From assembly GCF_014656095.1 (NCBI RefSeq), contig NZ_BNBT01000070.1, forward strand, positions 1-39,998: DNA of 39,998 nt, read 5' to 3'. This stretch comes from Streptomyces longispororuber. Its GTDB lineage: Bacteria > Actinomycetota > Actinomycetes > Streptomycetales > Streptomycetaceae. The notes beneath the pieces are model-generated. The model had not been told where the DNA came from. It did no database searches and saw nothing but the letters and a program-made list of their open reading frames with translations. Both the position numbers and the translations under genes were made by a program. This document shows positions 25,837-34,362 of the stretch, piece by piece (position 1 is the first letter of the stretch; every line of letters begins with the position of its first letter).

Positions 25837-26225
25837 CGTGGCAGGGACCCCTCTCAACCGGCGGTGACCGGCCCGCACTTGCCGCTGTAGCGACGTGATC
25901 AGTCCGTCGTACACAGGGGCGAAGGCCCCTTGGTGCGGGAGTCTTCAACGGGGTCGTGATCTGTTACCAGACTTGTCGGGGAATGGATGCGCAACCGTGA
26001 TGCTGATCGAGGTGTTCCGTTATCCGGACGAGACTGAACGCCGGGCGAACACGGGGCAGTTGGGGGCCAAGGCACCACGCGGGCCCATTAGGTCACTCCG
26101 GCCCCAGAAGGGGACATCGTGCACGGAGGTGCTGATCAGGCCGGTGCGACGAAGCGGAATCCGGCCACTGTCCTGTTCTCCGCGGCGGCGCGCGGAGGGA
26201 TTTCCGCGGATTCTCCCCGAACGCC
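25837..26225 (-). promoter_or_regulatory. 389-bp leader/promoter region of the peptide transporter operon
   Basis: No convincing gene is visible. On the minus strand a possible promoter is TTGCGC (25994-25989), 17 nt, TCTGGT (25971-25966), a weak match to the housekeeping consensus. A short hairpin AGGGGC-CTTC-GCCCCT (25930-25915) would lie in the leader. At the far end TCCGCG/CGCGGA pairing (about 26178-26195) may terminate the SseB-like transcript. Confidence 0.3.
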
Positions 26226-27002
26226 TCAGTACTGGGCGGGATAGCCGTATCCGCCCGCGGCGGGGGCGGGGGCCGCCTGCGCGTCGCGGTCGTAGAACGG
26301 ACGGGTGTGGGCGCGCAGCCACATCGCGACCGGGTCGTGCGGGTCGGCCATCGCGACCGTCGACACGGGCAGGCCCTCGGGCACGGCGCCGATGGACTTC
26401 TGCATCATCGCGCGTACGGCGTCCACCGAGGCGGGCGAGGTGTCGTACACGTCCAGGCCGATGGCCAGGTACGGGGCGCCGAGGGCGGGCTGCACCCAGG
26501 CCCGGCGCAGCGCGCGGACCGCCGGGGTGCGGTGCGCGGTCTGGGTCAACAGCGCGTAGAACTGCGGAAGTTCTATGGTCGGCTCGGTGAGACGCAGCGG
26601 GCCCGCGGGGTGCAGGTCGAGGCCGCAGGCGATGCGGCGCAGATCGAGCCAGGGGACGCCGACGCCGCCGCCGGGGGCGTGCGGGTTGAGCCACAGGCCG
26701 TAGTGGTCGGGGTACAGGGCGCGGGCCACGTCGAGGCCGCCGACGACCTCGTAGCCGCGGTTCCAGCCGCTGGCCGAGAGCTCCTGGGCCGAGGTGACGC
26801 ACGGGGCGTAGCCGTGTCCCTCGACCTCCATGTTGCCGTACTGGGCGTCGGGGGAACCGGCCTGGCCGTGCCAGAGCAGCATCCACACCTTGCCCTCGGC
26901 GAGCGCGCCCAGGAGCGCCTCGTACGCGTCATAGCGCCCCGGCGTCACCTGGCGCAGCATCTGCTCGACCTTTCCGGCCGCAGCCGTGCCCGACGCGCTC
27001 AC
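26226..27002 (-). CDS. SseB-like protein 1
   Basis: 258 residues. Two segments resemble the SseB family (named for enhanced serine sensitivity in E. coli): an N-terminal half (EALLGALAEGKVWMLLWHGQAGSPDAQYGNMEVEG, PCVTSAQELSAS, DVARALYPDHYGLWLNPHAPGGGVGVP) and an SseB C-terminal-like half (RRAWVQPALGAPYLAIGLDVYDT, DAVRAMMQKSIGAVP, MADPHDPVAMWLRAHTRPFYDRD). The tail is Ala/Pro/Gly/Tyr-rich. No signal peptide or helix. Biochemical role is unknown. The GTG at 27002 has AAGGGG upstream. A paralogue lies 0.4 kb upstream on the same strand, and a serine/glycine operon is close by. Confidence 0.82.
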   Translation of the reverse strand: MSASGTAAAGKVEQMLRQVTPGRYDAYEALLGALAEGKVWMLLWHGQAGSPDAQYGNMEVEGHGYAPCVTSAQELSASGWNRGYEVVGGLDVARALYPDHYGLWLNPHAPGGGVGVPWLDLRRIACGLDLHPAGPLRLTEPTIELPQFYALLTQTAHRTPAVRALRRAWVQPALGAPYLAIGLDVYDTSPASVDAVRAMMQKSIGAVPEGLPVSTVAMADPHDPVAMWLRAHTRPFYDRDAQAAPAPAAGGYGYPAQY

Positions 27003-27169
27003 CCGTAACCGCCCCTTCGCGACATGCCTGCGCGGCCGTGGGCCGACCGCGTGATGCCTCCCAGCTTAAGCGGGCGGGGCGCCTCGGGAGTGGGCCCGTG
27101 CGCACGCGCCCCCCTCTCGGGGGGCCGCGTTCCGGCGAACCTGGCTCCGGGCTCGCGCCCGGGCCCGGT

Positions 27170-27210
27170 CATCGGCCTTCGGCCTCGTCCTCAAGCGCCG
27201 GACGGGCTGG
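27170..27210. repeat. Intergenic 41-bp repeat, copy 1
   Basis: Starts CATCGGCCTTCGGCC and ends GCGCCGGACGGGCTGG. It contains the hairpin GGCC-TTC-GGCC and a GTCC/GGAC pair. It is followed by AATCCGGCGC, unlike the other copies. Confidence 0.9.
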
Positions 27211-27255
27211 AATCCGGCGCCGGGCGCGGCTCGAAGGTCCGAGGCCAGTACCGCC

Positions 27256-27296
27256 CATCGGCCTCCGGCCTCGTCCTCAAGCGCCGGACGGGCTGG
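27256..27296. repeat. Intergenic 41-bp repeat, copy 2
   Basis: Differs from copy 1 at one position (CCTCCGG for CCTTCGG), 86 bp further on. It shares with copy 3 the extension GAACTGGCGC. Confidence 0.9.
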
Positions 27297-27351
27297 GAAC
27301 TGGCGCCCAGCGGGGCTCGCACGACTGAGCCACGGCCGCGCTGGCACCCTC

Positions 27352-27392
27352 CATCGGCCTTCGGCCTCGTCCTCAAGCGCCGGACCGGCTGG
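27352..27392. repeat. Intergenic 41-bp repeat, copy 3
   Basis: 96 bp after copy 2. Identical to copy 1 except GGACCGG for GGACGGG. It ends 31 bp before the stop of the second SseB-like gene. Confidence 0.9.
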
Positions 27393-27423
27393 GAACTGGC
27401 GCGGACCTCGGCGGCAAGGGCCC

Positions 27424-28209
27424 TCAGGGTGCCGTGAAGAAGGGGCGTACTCGGGTTCGCATCCAGTCGCCCACCGGGTCCTGGGCCACGTCGAGGAGGA
27501 CCAGGTTGACGGGCCAGGGGGCCGCGGCCTCGGTCAGGGCCCGGGAGAGGGCCCGCATGGGCAGGTCGCGGGCGTCGCCCTCCCAGGAGGAGAGCTCGAC
27601 GCCGACGAAGAGGGTGGGCTGCTCGTCCTCGACGACGGCGAGGCAGCGGCGCGCGGTGAGGACCACGCCGGCCGCCTCGAACTCCCGGGAGGCGGCGGAG
27701 AGGAAGTCCACCGGGTCGTCCCGCCAGTCGGGCTCGTAGAGCCGGACCCGCCCCCCGGTCGCCGGGCCGTCCAGCTCCGTGCGCCCCACCCGGCACAGCG
27801 CCGCCACCGCGGCGGGCGGCAGCGGCACCGCCACCGTCCCCTCCGGGTTGAGCGCGATGCCGAGCTCCGGCTGGAGCCCGCGCGCGAACTCCACCGCGGG
27901 TGCCACCGCGCAGTCCATCCGCCCCCCGGTGACCTGCTGGAACTCCTGCTCGGAGGTGAAGACCGGCACATAGGCCTGACCGTGCAGCTCCAACGTCGGC
28001 AGGTCGAGGGTGGCGCTGTCGGGGCCGCCGCCGCCGGGCAGCGGGATCCACACCCGGCTGCGGCCGAGGACCTCGACGATCCGCGCGCCGGTCGCCTCGG
28101 AGGGCGGCGCGCCGAGCGAGGCCGCGAGGACCTCCTCCAGTTCGTTGGCGGGCCACCCGCCGTAGGGATGGGCGTGCGCCTGCCCCGGAACGTCCCCCGG
28201 AAAGTCCAT
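27424..28209 (-). CDS. SseB-like protein 2
   Basis: 261 residues, built like its neighbour: SRVWIPLPGGGGPDSATLDLPTLEL and YVPVFTSEQEFQQVTGG, then ELGIALNPEGTVAVPLPPAAVAAL (the N-terminal SseB half), and a C-terminal half with FEAAGVVLTARRCLAVVEDEQPTLFVGVEL and QDPVGDWMRTRVRPFFTAP. It begins MDFPGDVPGQAHAHPYGGWPANELEEVLAASLG. The ATG at 28209 is chosen since upstream in-frame sequence is Ala/Pro/Gly filler. Identity with the first SseB-like protein is low but the domain plan and the final RPFF/RPFY motif agree, suggesting old duplication. Function is unknown. Confidence 0.82.
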   Translation of the reverse strand: MDFPGDVPGQAHAHPYGGWPANELEEVLAASLGAPPSEATGARIVEVLGRSRVWIPLPGGGGPDSATLDLPTLELHGQAYVPVFTSEQEFQQVTGGRMDCAVAPAVEFARGLQPELGIALNPEGTVAVPLPPAAVAALCRVGRTELDGPATGGRVRLYEPDWRDDPVDFLSAASREFEAAGVVLTARRCLAVVEDEQPTLFVGVELSSWEGDARDLPMRALSRALTEAAAPWPVNLVLLDVAQDPVGDWMRTRVRPFFTAP

Positions 28210-28310
28210 GTGTCTCGTACCCCTGCTCGACGTGCGGTCCTGCGGCCCGACCTTAACGCCGCCCGGTCCGGGGGCCGCCGCGGCCCTCGGGCCCGCCGCC
28301 GGGGCCGCCC

Positions 28311-29075
28311 TCACTCCGCGTCGCCCGGCTCCGCGAAGCCGATCTCCCGCAGCGCCCCGGCGGCCTCCCGGTCCAGCAGCACCGCCGAGCCGCAGCCGTG
28401 CGGCGGCCGGCCGCGCTCGGCGGCGGACACCAGGCGCCCGACGGTCCTGCGGTGGCGCGCGAAGGCGTAGCGCGAGACGCCGCGGCCGCGCGAGTGCTGG
28501 CCGGCCAGGGCCACCGGGGTGGGCTCGTCGAGCAGCAGCAGGTGCAGGGTCGCACCGCGGCGGGCCGCGGCGCGGGCGAGCCAGCGGCGCACCCAGGGCT
28601 GCGTACCGCAGTCGTGCACGACCACGCCCCTGCCCGCGCGCAGCTCCCGGCGCAGCCGCGCGTAGTGCGCGACGCGCACCAGGGGGCGGTAGAGCGCGTA
28701 CGGGATCCGGCGCGGCACCCGGGCCGCCCAGCGGTCGCGGGTGTCCTGCGAGTCCACGCGCGGGCCCGCCACCGCGCGCCGCATCAGCGTGGACTTGCCG
28801 CTGCCGGGCAGCCCGGAGACCACCACCACGTCGCCCGCGGCGAACACCAGGCGGCGCGGGGCGCGCCCGGCACGGGCCCGCAGGTCGCGGACCACGGGCC
28901 GCGGGTAGTGCCCGAGGGCCTCGCGCGCCGGGACGCCCGGCTGCGGGGGCAGCGCGACGCCCCCGCCGGGCAGCACCGCACCCGCCTCGGGCAGCGCGAC
29001 GCCCGTCGTCGTCGCGTAAGCACTGCTCCTGCGCACCGTGATCGGCCTCCCCATGCGGCTCACGTCACTCGTCAC
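28311..29075 (-). CDS. P-loop ATPase/kinase-like protein
   Basis: 254 residues. Walker A is GLPGSGKST (88-96), followed closely by VDSQDTRDRW, where Asp could serve as kinase base. VVVHDCGTQPWVRRWLARAAARRGATLHLLLLDEP is a Walker B-like strand region, and a basic lid follows (QHSRGRGVSRYAFARHRR). The order resembles small predicted kinases of the zeta-toxin/polynucleotide-kinase type. The first 80 residues match nothing I know. The GTG at 29075 is chosen because GGAG lies 8 nt upstream; a longer frame enters the glycine riboswitch on the other strand. It is divergent from gcvT; the shared 136 bp to the riboswitch has an imperfect inverted repeat (CTTCTC 29081-29086, GAGAAG 29100-29105). Confidence 0.75.
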   Translation of the reverse strand: MTSDVSRMGRPITVRRSSAYATTTGVALPEAGAVLPGGGVALPPQPGVPAREALGHYPRPVVRDLRARAGRAPRRLVFAAGDVVVVSGLPGSGKSTLMRRAVAGPRVDSQDTRDRWAARVPRRIPYALYRPLVRVAHYARLRRELRAGRGVVVHDCGTQPWVRRWLARAAARRGATLHLLLLDEPTPVALAGQHSRGRGVSRYAFARHRRTVGRLVSAAERGRPPHGCGSAVLLDREAAGALREIGFAEPGDAE

Positions 29076-29211
29076 CAGTACTTCTCCATCGAGTGTAAAG
29101 AGAAGGTAATGTCCTGCGAAGACGGCACCACGGCACTCCTCGGTTGCGGCTGTTGCGAAGCGGGGGCGCGTGCAATGATGTGCGCGCCAACTCCATACCG
29201 GCCGTTTGAAT

Positions 29212-29430
29212 CCGCGCGGGAGAGTCCCCGACGACGCGTCCGCGTCGCGGGGCGCCGAAGGAGCAAGTTCCTCCCTTGAATCTCTCAGGCCCCGTACCGC
29301 GCGGGCGAGGCACATCTGAAAAGCGGGCCACACCCCCGGCCGACGGGGCGGCTCCACCCAAGGTGCAAGTCATGCCCCGTTATACGCGTGCGGCGTGGTG
29401 AACCTCTCAGGTTTATGACAGATGGGGAGG
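29212..29430 (+). promoter_or_regulatory. Tandem glycine riboswitch
   Basis: Aptamer 1: P1 arms CCGCGCGG at 29212-29219 and 29297-29304, GGAGAGTCC (from 29219), the conserved GGCGCCGAAGGAGCAA core (29251-29266) and CTCTCAGGC (29282-29290). Aptamer 2: P1 arms CATCTG (29313-29318) and CAGATG (29419-29424), core CACCCAAGGTGCAAG (29355-29369), CCTCTCAGGT (29403-29412) and GACAGATGGGGAGG. Such pairs bind glycine and switch on glycine-cleavage genes, as fits gcvT 37 nt downstream. The second core is less canonical than the first. Confidence 0.92.
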
Positions 29431-29466
29431 AAAGACCTCGCCCGTCATGCCCTGGAGCCTGTACTG

Positions 29467-30609
29467 ATGAGTCAGACCGCACGTGGCCCCCGCCACACCG
29501 CCCTCGACGCCCTGCACCGCTCGCTCGGCGCCACCATGACCGACTTCGCGGGCTGGGACATGCCGCTGCGGTACGGCAGCGAGCGCGACGAGCACAACGC
29601 CGTGCGCACCAAGGCCGGCCTGTTCGACCTCTCCCACATGGGCGAGATCACCGTCACCGGCGCCGAGGCCGCGGACCTGCTGAACCACGCGCTCGTCGGC
29701 AACATCGGCTCCGTCTCCGTGGGCCGCGCCCGGTACACCATGATCTGTCAGGCCGACGGCGGCATCCTCGACGACCTGATCGTCTACCGCCTCGCCGAGA
29801 CCGAGTACATGGTCGTCGCGAACGCCTCCAACGCCCAGACCGTCCTGGACGCCCTCACCGAGCGCGCCGCGGGCTTCGACGCCGAGGTCCGTGACGACCG
29901 CGACGCCTACGCCCTGATCGCCGTCCAGGGTCCCGAGTCCCCCGGAATCCTGACGTCAGTCACCGACGCCGACCTGGACGGCCTGAAGTACTACGCGGGC
30001 CTGCCCGGCACCGTCGCGGGCGTCCCGGCCCTGATCGCCCGCACCGGCTACACCGGCGAGGACGGCTTCGAGCTGTTCGTCGCCCCCGAGCACGCGGAGA
30101 AGCTGTGGCAGGCGCTGACGGAGGCCGGTGCCCCCGCCGGTCTGGTGCCGTGCGGCCTGTCCTGCCGGGACACGCTGCGCCTCGAGGCGGGCATGCCGCT
30201 GTACGGCAACGAGCTGACGACGTCGCTCACGCCGTTCGACGCGGGCCTCGGCCGGGTCGTGAAGTTCGACAAGACGTGGCACGTCAAGGACGCCGGCGAC
30301 TTCGTGGGCCGCGCCGCCCTGGCCGCCGCGGCCGAGCGCGCCGAGTCCGCGCCCCCGCGCAAGCTCGTCGGCCTGGTCGCCGAGGGCCGCCGGGTGCCGC
30401 GCTCGGGCATGTCCGTCGTCGTGGCCGGTGAGGTCGTCGGCACGGTCACCTCCGGCGCCCCGTCGCCGACCCTCGGCAAGCCGATCGCCATGGCGTACGT
30501 CGACGCCGCCCACGCCGAGCCCGGCACGGCGGGCGTGGCCGTCGACATCCGCGGCACCCACGAGCCGTACGAGGTCGTGGCGCTGCCGTTCTACAAGCGG
30601 CAGAAGTGA
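29467..30609 (+). CDS. gcvT: Glycine cleavage system T protein (aminomethyltransferase)
   Basis: 380 residues. Transfers the aminomethyl carbon from lipoyl-H protein to tetrahydrofolate, giving 5,10-methylene-THF and ammonia. Family features are LGATMTDFAGWDMPLRYGSERDEHNAVRTKAGLFDLSHMGEI, RARYTMICQADGGILDDLIVYRL, IARTGYTGEDGFELFV and LSCRDTLRLEAGMPLYGNEL, with the C-terminal barrel SGMSVVVAGEVVGTVTSGAPSPTLGKPIAMAYVD. The ATG at 29467 has GGAG 9 nt upstream; a longer frame from 29422 would begin inside the riboswitch. Expression should be induced by glycine. The P protein (gcvP) is not in this window. Confidence 0.98.
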   Translation: MSQTARGPRHTALDALHRSLGATMTDFAGWDMPLRYGSERDEHNAVRTKAGLFDLSHMGEITVTGAEAADLLNHALVGNIGSVSVGRARYTMICQADGGILDDLIVYRLAETEYMVVANASNAQTVLDALTERAAGFDAEVRDDRDAYALIAVQGPESPGILTSVTDADLDGLKYYAGLPGTVAGVPALIARTGYTGEDGFELFVAPEHAEKLWQALTEAGAPAGLVPCGLSCRDTLRLEAGMPLYGNELTTSLTPFDAGLGRVVKFDKTWHVKDAGDFVGRAALAAAAERAESAPPRKLVGLVAEGRRVPRSGMSVVVAGEVVGTVTSGAPSPTLGKPIAMAYVDAAHAEPGTAGVAVDIRGTHEPYEVVALPFYKRQK

Positions 30610-30800
30610 CACCCGTCCGGTCCCGGGGCTGACCCTCGCCGCCCCTCGGCCCGGACGTCCCGGGGTCCGGCGCGTCCGGCTCCGGGTCGACGCCCCGGGG
30701 CCCGGCGCGCCCACCGTGTCCCGTGTGTCCCGTCTCACTCCGTAAGACTGCACATCCCCGCGTTCCTCAGCACACGTCCGCGTACAGGAGAATTCACGCC

Positions 30801-31178
30801 ATGAGCAACCCCCAGCAGCTTCGCTACAGCAAGGAGCACGAGTGGCTGTCGGCCACCGAGGACGGCGTGGCGACCGTCGGCATCACGGAGCACGCCGCCA
30901 ACGCGCTCGGTGACGTCGTCTTCGTCCAGCTCCCGGCGGTCGGCGACACGGTCACCGCGGGTGAGACCTGCGGCGAACTGGAGTCGACCAAGTCGGTCAG
31001 CGACCTGTACTCCCCGGTCTCCGGCGAGGTCGTCGAGGCCAACCAGGACGTCGTGGACGACCCGTCCCTGGTGAACTCGGCGCCCTTCGAGGGCGGCTGG
31101 CTCTTCAAGGTGCGCGTCGCCGAGGAGCCGGGCGACCTGCTCTCCGCCGACGAGTACACCGAGTTCTCCGGTAGCTGA
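30801..31178 (+). CDS. gcvH: Glycine cleavage system H protein
   Basis: 125 residues. The lipoyl carrier of the glycine cleavage complex; the attachment lysine is Lys64 in GELESTKSVSDLYSPVSGEV. It starts MSNPQQLRYSKEHEWLS, typical of GcvH, and the C-terminal WLFKVRVAEEPGDLLSADEY is intact. CAGGAG lies 10 nt upstream of the ATG. A 191-bp gap after gcvT may contain an additional promoter, but none is clear. glyA follows after 29 bp. Confidence 0.98.
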   Translation: MSNPQQLRYSKEHEWLSATEDGVATVGITEHAANALGDVVFVQLPAVGDTVTAGETCGELESTKSVSDLYSPVSGEVVEANQDVVDDPSLVNSAPFEGGWLFKVRVAEEPGDLLSADEYTEFSGS

Positions 31179-31207
31179 CCGACCACGGCGTAAGGACTGA
31201 TCTTCCG

Positions 31208-32470
31208 ATGTCGCTTCTGAACACCCCTCTCCACGAGCTCGACCCGGACGTCGCCGCCGCCGTCGACGCCGAGCTGAGCCGCCAGCAGTCCACCCTCGAG
31301 ATGATCGCCTCGGAGAACTTCGCTCCGGTCGCCGTCATGGAGGCCCAGGGCTCCGTCCTCACCAACAAGTACGCCGAGGGCTACCCGGGCCGCCGCTACT
31401 ACGGCGGCTGCGAGCACGTCGACGTGGTCGAGCAGATCGCGATCGACCGCATCAAGGAGCTCTTCGGCGCCGAGCACGCCAACGTCCAGCCGCACTCGGG
31501 CGCGCAGGCCAACGCGGCCGCGATGTTCGCGCTGCTCAAGCCGGGCGACACGATCATGGGTCTGAACCTCGCGCACGGCGGGCACCTGACCCACGGCATG
31601 AAGATCAACTTCTCCGGCAAGCTCTACAACGTGGTCGCCTACCACGTCGACGACGAGACCGGCCAGGTCGACATGGCCCAGGTCGAGGCGCTCGCCAAGG
31701 AGCACCGCCCGAAGCTGATCGTCGCGGGCTGGTCGGCCTACCCGCGCCAGCTCGACTTCGCCGCCTTCCGCCGGGTCGCGGACGAGGTCGGCGCGTACCT
31801 CATGGTCGACATGGCGCACTTCGCCGGCCTGGTGGCGGCGGGCCTGCACCCCTCCCCCGTACCGCACGCGCACGTGGTCACCACCACGACGCACAAGACC
31901 CTCGGCGGCCCGCGCGGCGGCGTGATCCTGTCCACGGCCGAGCTCGCCAAGAAGATCAACTCCGCGGTCTTCCCCGGCCAGCAGGGCGGCCCCCTGGAGC
32001 ACGTGATCGCGGCCAAGGCGGTCTCCTTCAAGGTGGCGGCCTCGCCCGAGTTCAAGGAGCGCCAGGAGCGCACCCTGGAGGGCGCGAAGATCCTCGCCGA
32101 GCGCCTGGTCCAGGACGACGTCACGGAGCACGGCGTCTCCGTCCTGTCCGGCGGTACGGACGTGCACCTGGTCCTGGTCGACCTGCGCCACTCCGAGCTG
32201 GACGGCCAGCAGGCCGAGGACCGCCTCCACGAGGTCGGCATCACGGTCAACCGCAACGCCGTCCCGAACGACCCGCGCCCGCCGATGGTCACCTCCGGCC
32301 TGCGCATCGGCACCCCGGCCCTGGCCACCCGCGGCTTCACGGCCGAGGACTTCCGCGAGGTCGCCGACGTCATCGCGGAGGCCCTCAAGCCGGGCTTCGA
32401 CGCCGAGGCGCTGAAGGCCCGGGTGACCGCCCTGGCCGACAAGCACCCGCTGTACCCCGGCCTGAAGTGA
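31208..32470 (+). CDS. glyA: Serine hydroxymethyltransferase
   Basis: 420 residues, full length. PLP enzyme interconverting serine + THF and glycine + 5,10-methylene-THF. The PLP lysine is Lys230 in VTTTTHKTLGGPRGG. Other marks are EMIASENF, NKYAEGYPGRRYYGG, VQPHSGAQAN, DMAHFAGLVAAG and VFPGQQGGPLEHVIAAKA. It uses the methylene-THF produced by GcvT, so with gcvTH it turns two glycines into a serine. AAGGA lies about 10 nt upstream. It is co-oriented with gcvH (29 bp) and sdaA (214 bp downstream). Confidence 0.99.
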   Translation: MSLLNTPLHELDPDVAAAVDAELSRQQSTLEMIASENFAPVAVMEAQGSVLTNKYAEGYPGRRYYGGCEHVDVVEQIAIDRIKELFGAEHANVQPHSGAQANAAAMFALLKPGDTIMGLNLAHGGHLTHGMKINFSGKLYNVVAYHVDDETGQVDMAQVEALAKEHRPKLIVAGWSAYPRQLDFAAFRRVADEVGAYLMVDMAHFAGLVAAGLHPSPVPHAHVVTTTTHKTLGGPRGGVILSTAELAKKINSAVFPGQQGGPLEHVIAAKAVSFKVAASPEFKERQERTLEGAKILAERLVQDDVTEHGVSVLSGGTDVHLVLVDLRHSELDGQQAEDRLHEVGITVNRNAVPNDPRPPMVTSGLRIGTPALATRGFTAEDFREVADVIAEALKPGFDAEALKARVTALADKHPLYPGLK

Positions 32471-32481
32471 ACCCGCAGTCA

Positions 32482-32511
32482 TTTCGTACGCTTTAGTCCA
32501 TAGGTACGAAA
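32482..32511. promoter_or_regulatory. Inverted repeat TTTCGTAC-N14-GTACGAAA after glyA
   Basis: Perfect 8-bp arms at 32482-32489 and 32504-32511, starting 12 bp after the glyA stop. The AT-rich arms stand out in this GC-rich context. It could be an operator for sdaA or an RNA hairpin. A TAGGTA hexamer (32501-32506) overlapping the right arm resembles a -10 element. Confidence 0.5.
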
Positions 32512-32515
32512 CATC

Positions 32516-32554
32516 GGGGCACCCCGCACACTGGACAGTGAGCTGGGGTGCCCC
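32516..32554 (+). terminator. Two-stage hairpin in the glyA-sdaA gap
   Basis: GGGGCACCCC (32516-32525) pairs perfectly with GGGGTGCCCC (32545-32554); inside it CACT (32529-32532) pairs with AGTG (32537-32540) over a GGAC loop. It may be the glyA terminator or part of an sdaA leader. No T-run follows. Confidence 0.55.
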
Positions 32555-32684
32555 GCACCGCGTCCCGCGCCCGCGACACCCCGCGGCACCGTGGGCACCG
32601 CAGCACCCGCAGCACCCGCACGACCTGTACTTCTGCACCGCCCGGCAGACGACGGCGTCTACCAACCACCATTGGAGTTCTCTC

Positions 32685-34085
<1,401 letters not shown>

Positions 34086-34093
34086 GCCCCGGG

Positions 34094-34130
34094 CCCCGGC
34101 CGGCGCCCCTTGTCCGTGGCGCGGCCGGGG
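34094..34130 (+). terminator. Hairpin after sdaA
   Basis: CCCCGGCCGGCGCC (34094-34107) pairs with GGCGCGGCCGGGG (34118-34130) with one bulge, 8 nt past the sdaA stop. A separate perfect 16-bp palindrome CCCCGGCCGGCCGGGG lies at 34154-34169. Confidence 0.55.
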
Positions 34131-34181
34131 CGGTTACGGGCTGCCGCCGAGGACCCCGGCCGGCCGGGGCGCGGAAATCCG

Positions 34182-34211
34182 TGGACGGATCCGCGGAAGA
34201 TCACGTACTGT
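34182..34211 (+). promoter_or_regulatory. Candidate promoter of the leader peptide-GNAT unit
   Basis: TGGACG (34182-34187), an 18-bp spacer, TACTGT (34206-34211). This is close to the housekeeping consensus and would start RNA near 34218, about 35 nt before the leader ORF. The inverted repeat ATCCGT-GG-ACGGAT (34177-34190) overlaps the -35 box and could be an operator. Confidence 0.4.
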
Positions 34212-34252
34212 GTGGCTCCACGCCCTGAGACGGATGGAAGGAGGCGAGTGCC

Positions 34253-34315
34253 GTGCGGTTCACACCTTTCCAGCGCTCCCCCTTCCGGTGTCCCGGCGTG
34301 ATGCGTCAGTTCTGA
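34253..34315 (+). CDS. 20-residue putative leader peptide
   Basis: GTG at 34253 with AAGGAGG (34238-34244) 8 nt upstream, the best-looking ribosome binding site in the neighbourhood. The 20 codons start MRFTPFQRSPF and end RCPGVMRQF before TGA. The peptide is basic with four Phe, two pairs of Ser/Thr-Pro-type steps and one Cys; it has no helix or signal features. It ends 47 nt before the GNAT gene. The overlapping GTG at 34248 (frame ending at 34301) is only 3 nt from the same ribosome site and is less likely. I recognise no family. Its position and the RNA pairings around it suggest a regulatory leader rather than a functional product. Confidence 0.5.
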   Translation: MRFTPFQRSPFRCPGVMRQF

Positions 34316-34362
34316 GGTTCTGACCGGGAGCGCTCCGAGCAGCCTGTATCCCGGAGGAATCC
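34272..34362 (+). promoter_or_regulatory. Candidate translational attenuator of the GNAT gene
   Basis: Segment B contains CCGGGA (34324-34329), which pairs with TCCCGG (34349-34354), overlapping the GNAT ribosome site GGAGGA (34353-34358). The same region (GGGAGCGCT, 34326-34334) is exactly complementary to AGCGCTCCC (34272-34280) inside codons 7-10 of the leader ORF. The two pairings exclude each other, so leader translation could decide whether the ribosome site is exposed. Confidence 0.4.

Larger units (their letters stand above)
27003..27423. other. 421-bp intergenic region between the SseB-like genes
   Basis: No gene is visible. It holds a perfect hairpin CCCCCC-TCTC-GGGGGG (27109-27124, extended by one pair) and three copies of a 41-bp repeat nearer the second SseB-like gene. 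Promoter elements for the first SseB-like gene must lie here but I cannot single them out. Confidence 0.7.

Noticed and set aside
26020..26590. Frames on both strands in and beside the first SseB-like gene, extending into the transporter leader
   Set aside because: They overlap the SseB-like gene in other frames and show no family features. I see no gene in the leader region.
27170..27392. Three 41-bp repeats as a possible CRISPR array
   Set aside because: Intervals are 45 and 55 bp and GC-rich, parts of the spacers are themselves similar (GAACTGGCGC), and no cas genes are nearby.
29422..29466. Earlier in-frame start for gcvT
   Set aside because: The ATG at 29422 lies within the riboswitch 3' strand. 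The ATG at 29467 has a proper ribosome site and matches the GcvT N-terminus.
32538..32684. N-terminal extension of SdaA
   Set aside because: It would begin inside a hairpin and give a Pro/His-rich segment. The GTG at 32685 has GGAG 7 nt upstream and starts at the family motif.
34110..34301. 63-residue frame overlapping the leader ORF
   Set aside because: It spans the promoter-like sequence, and its internal GTG at 34248 is too close to the ribosome site.
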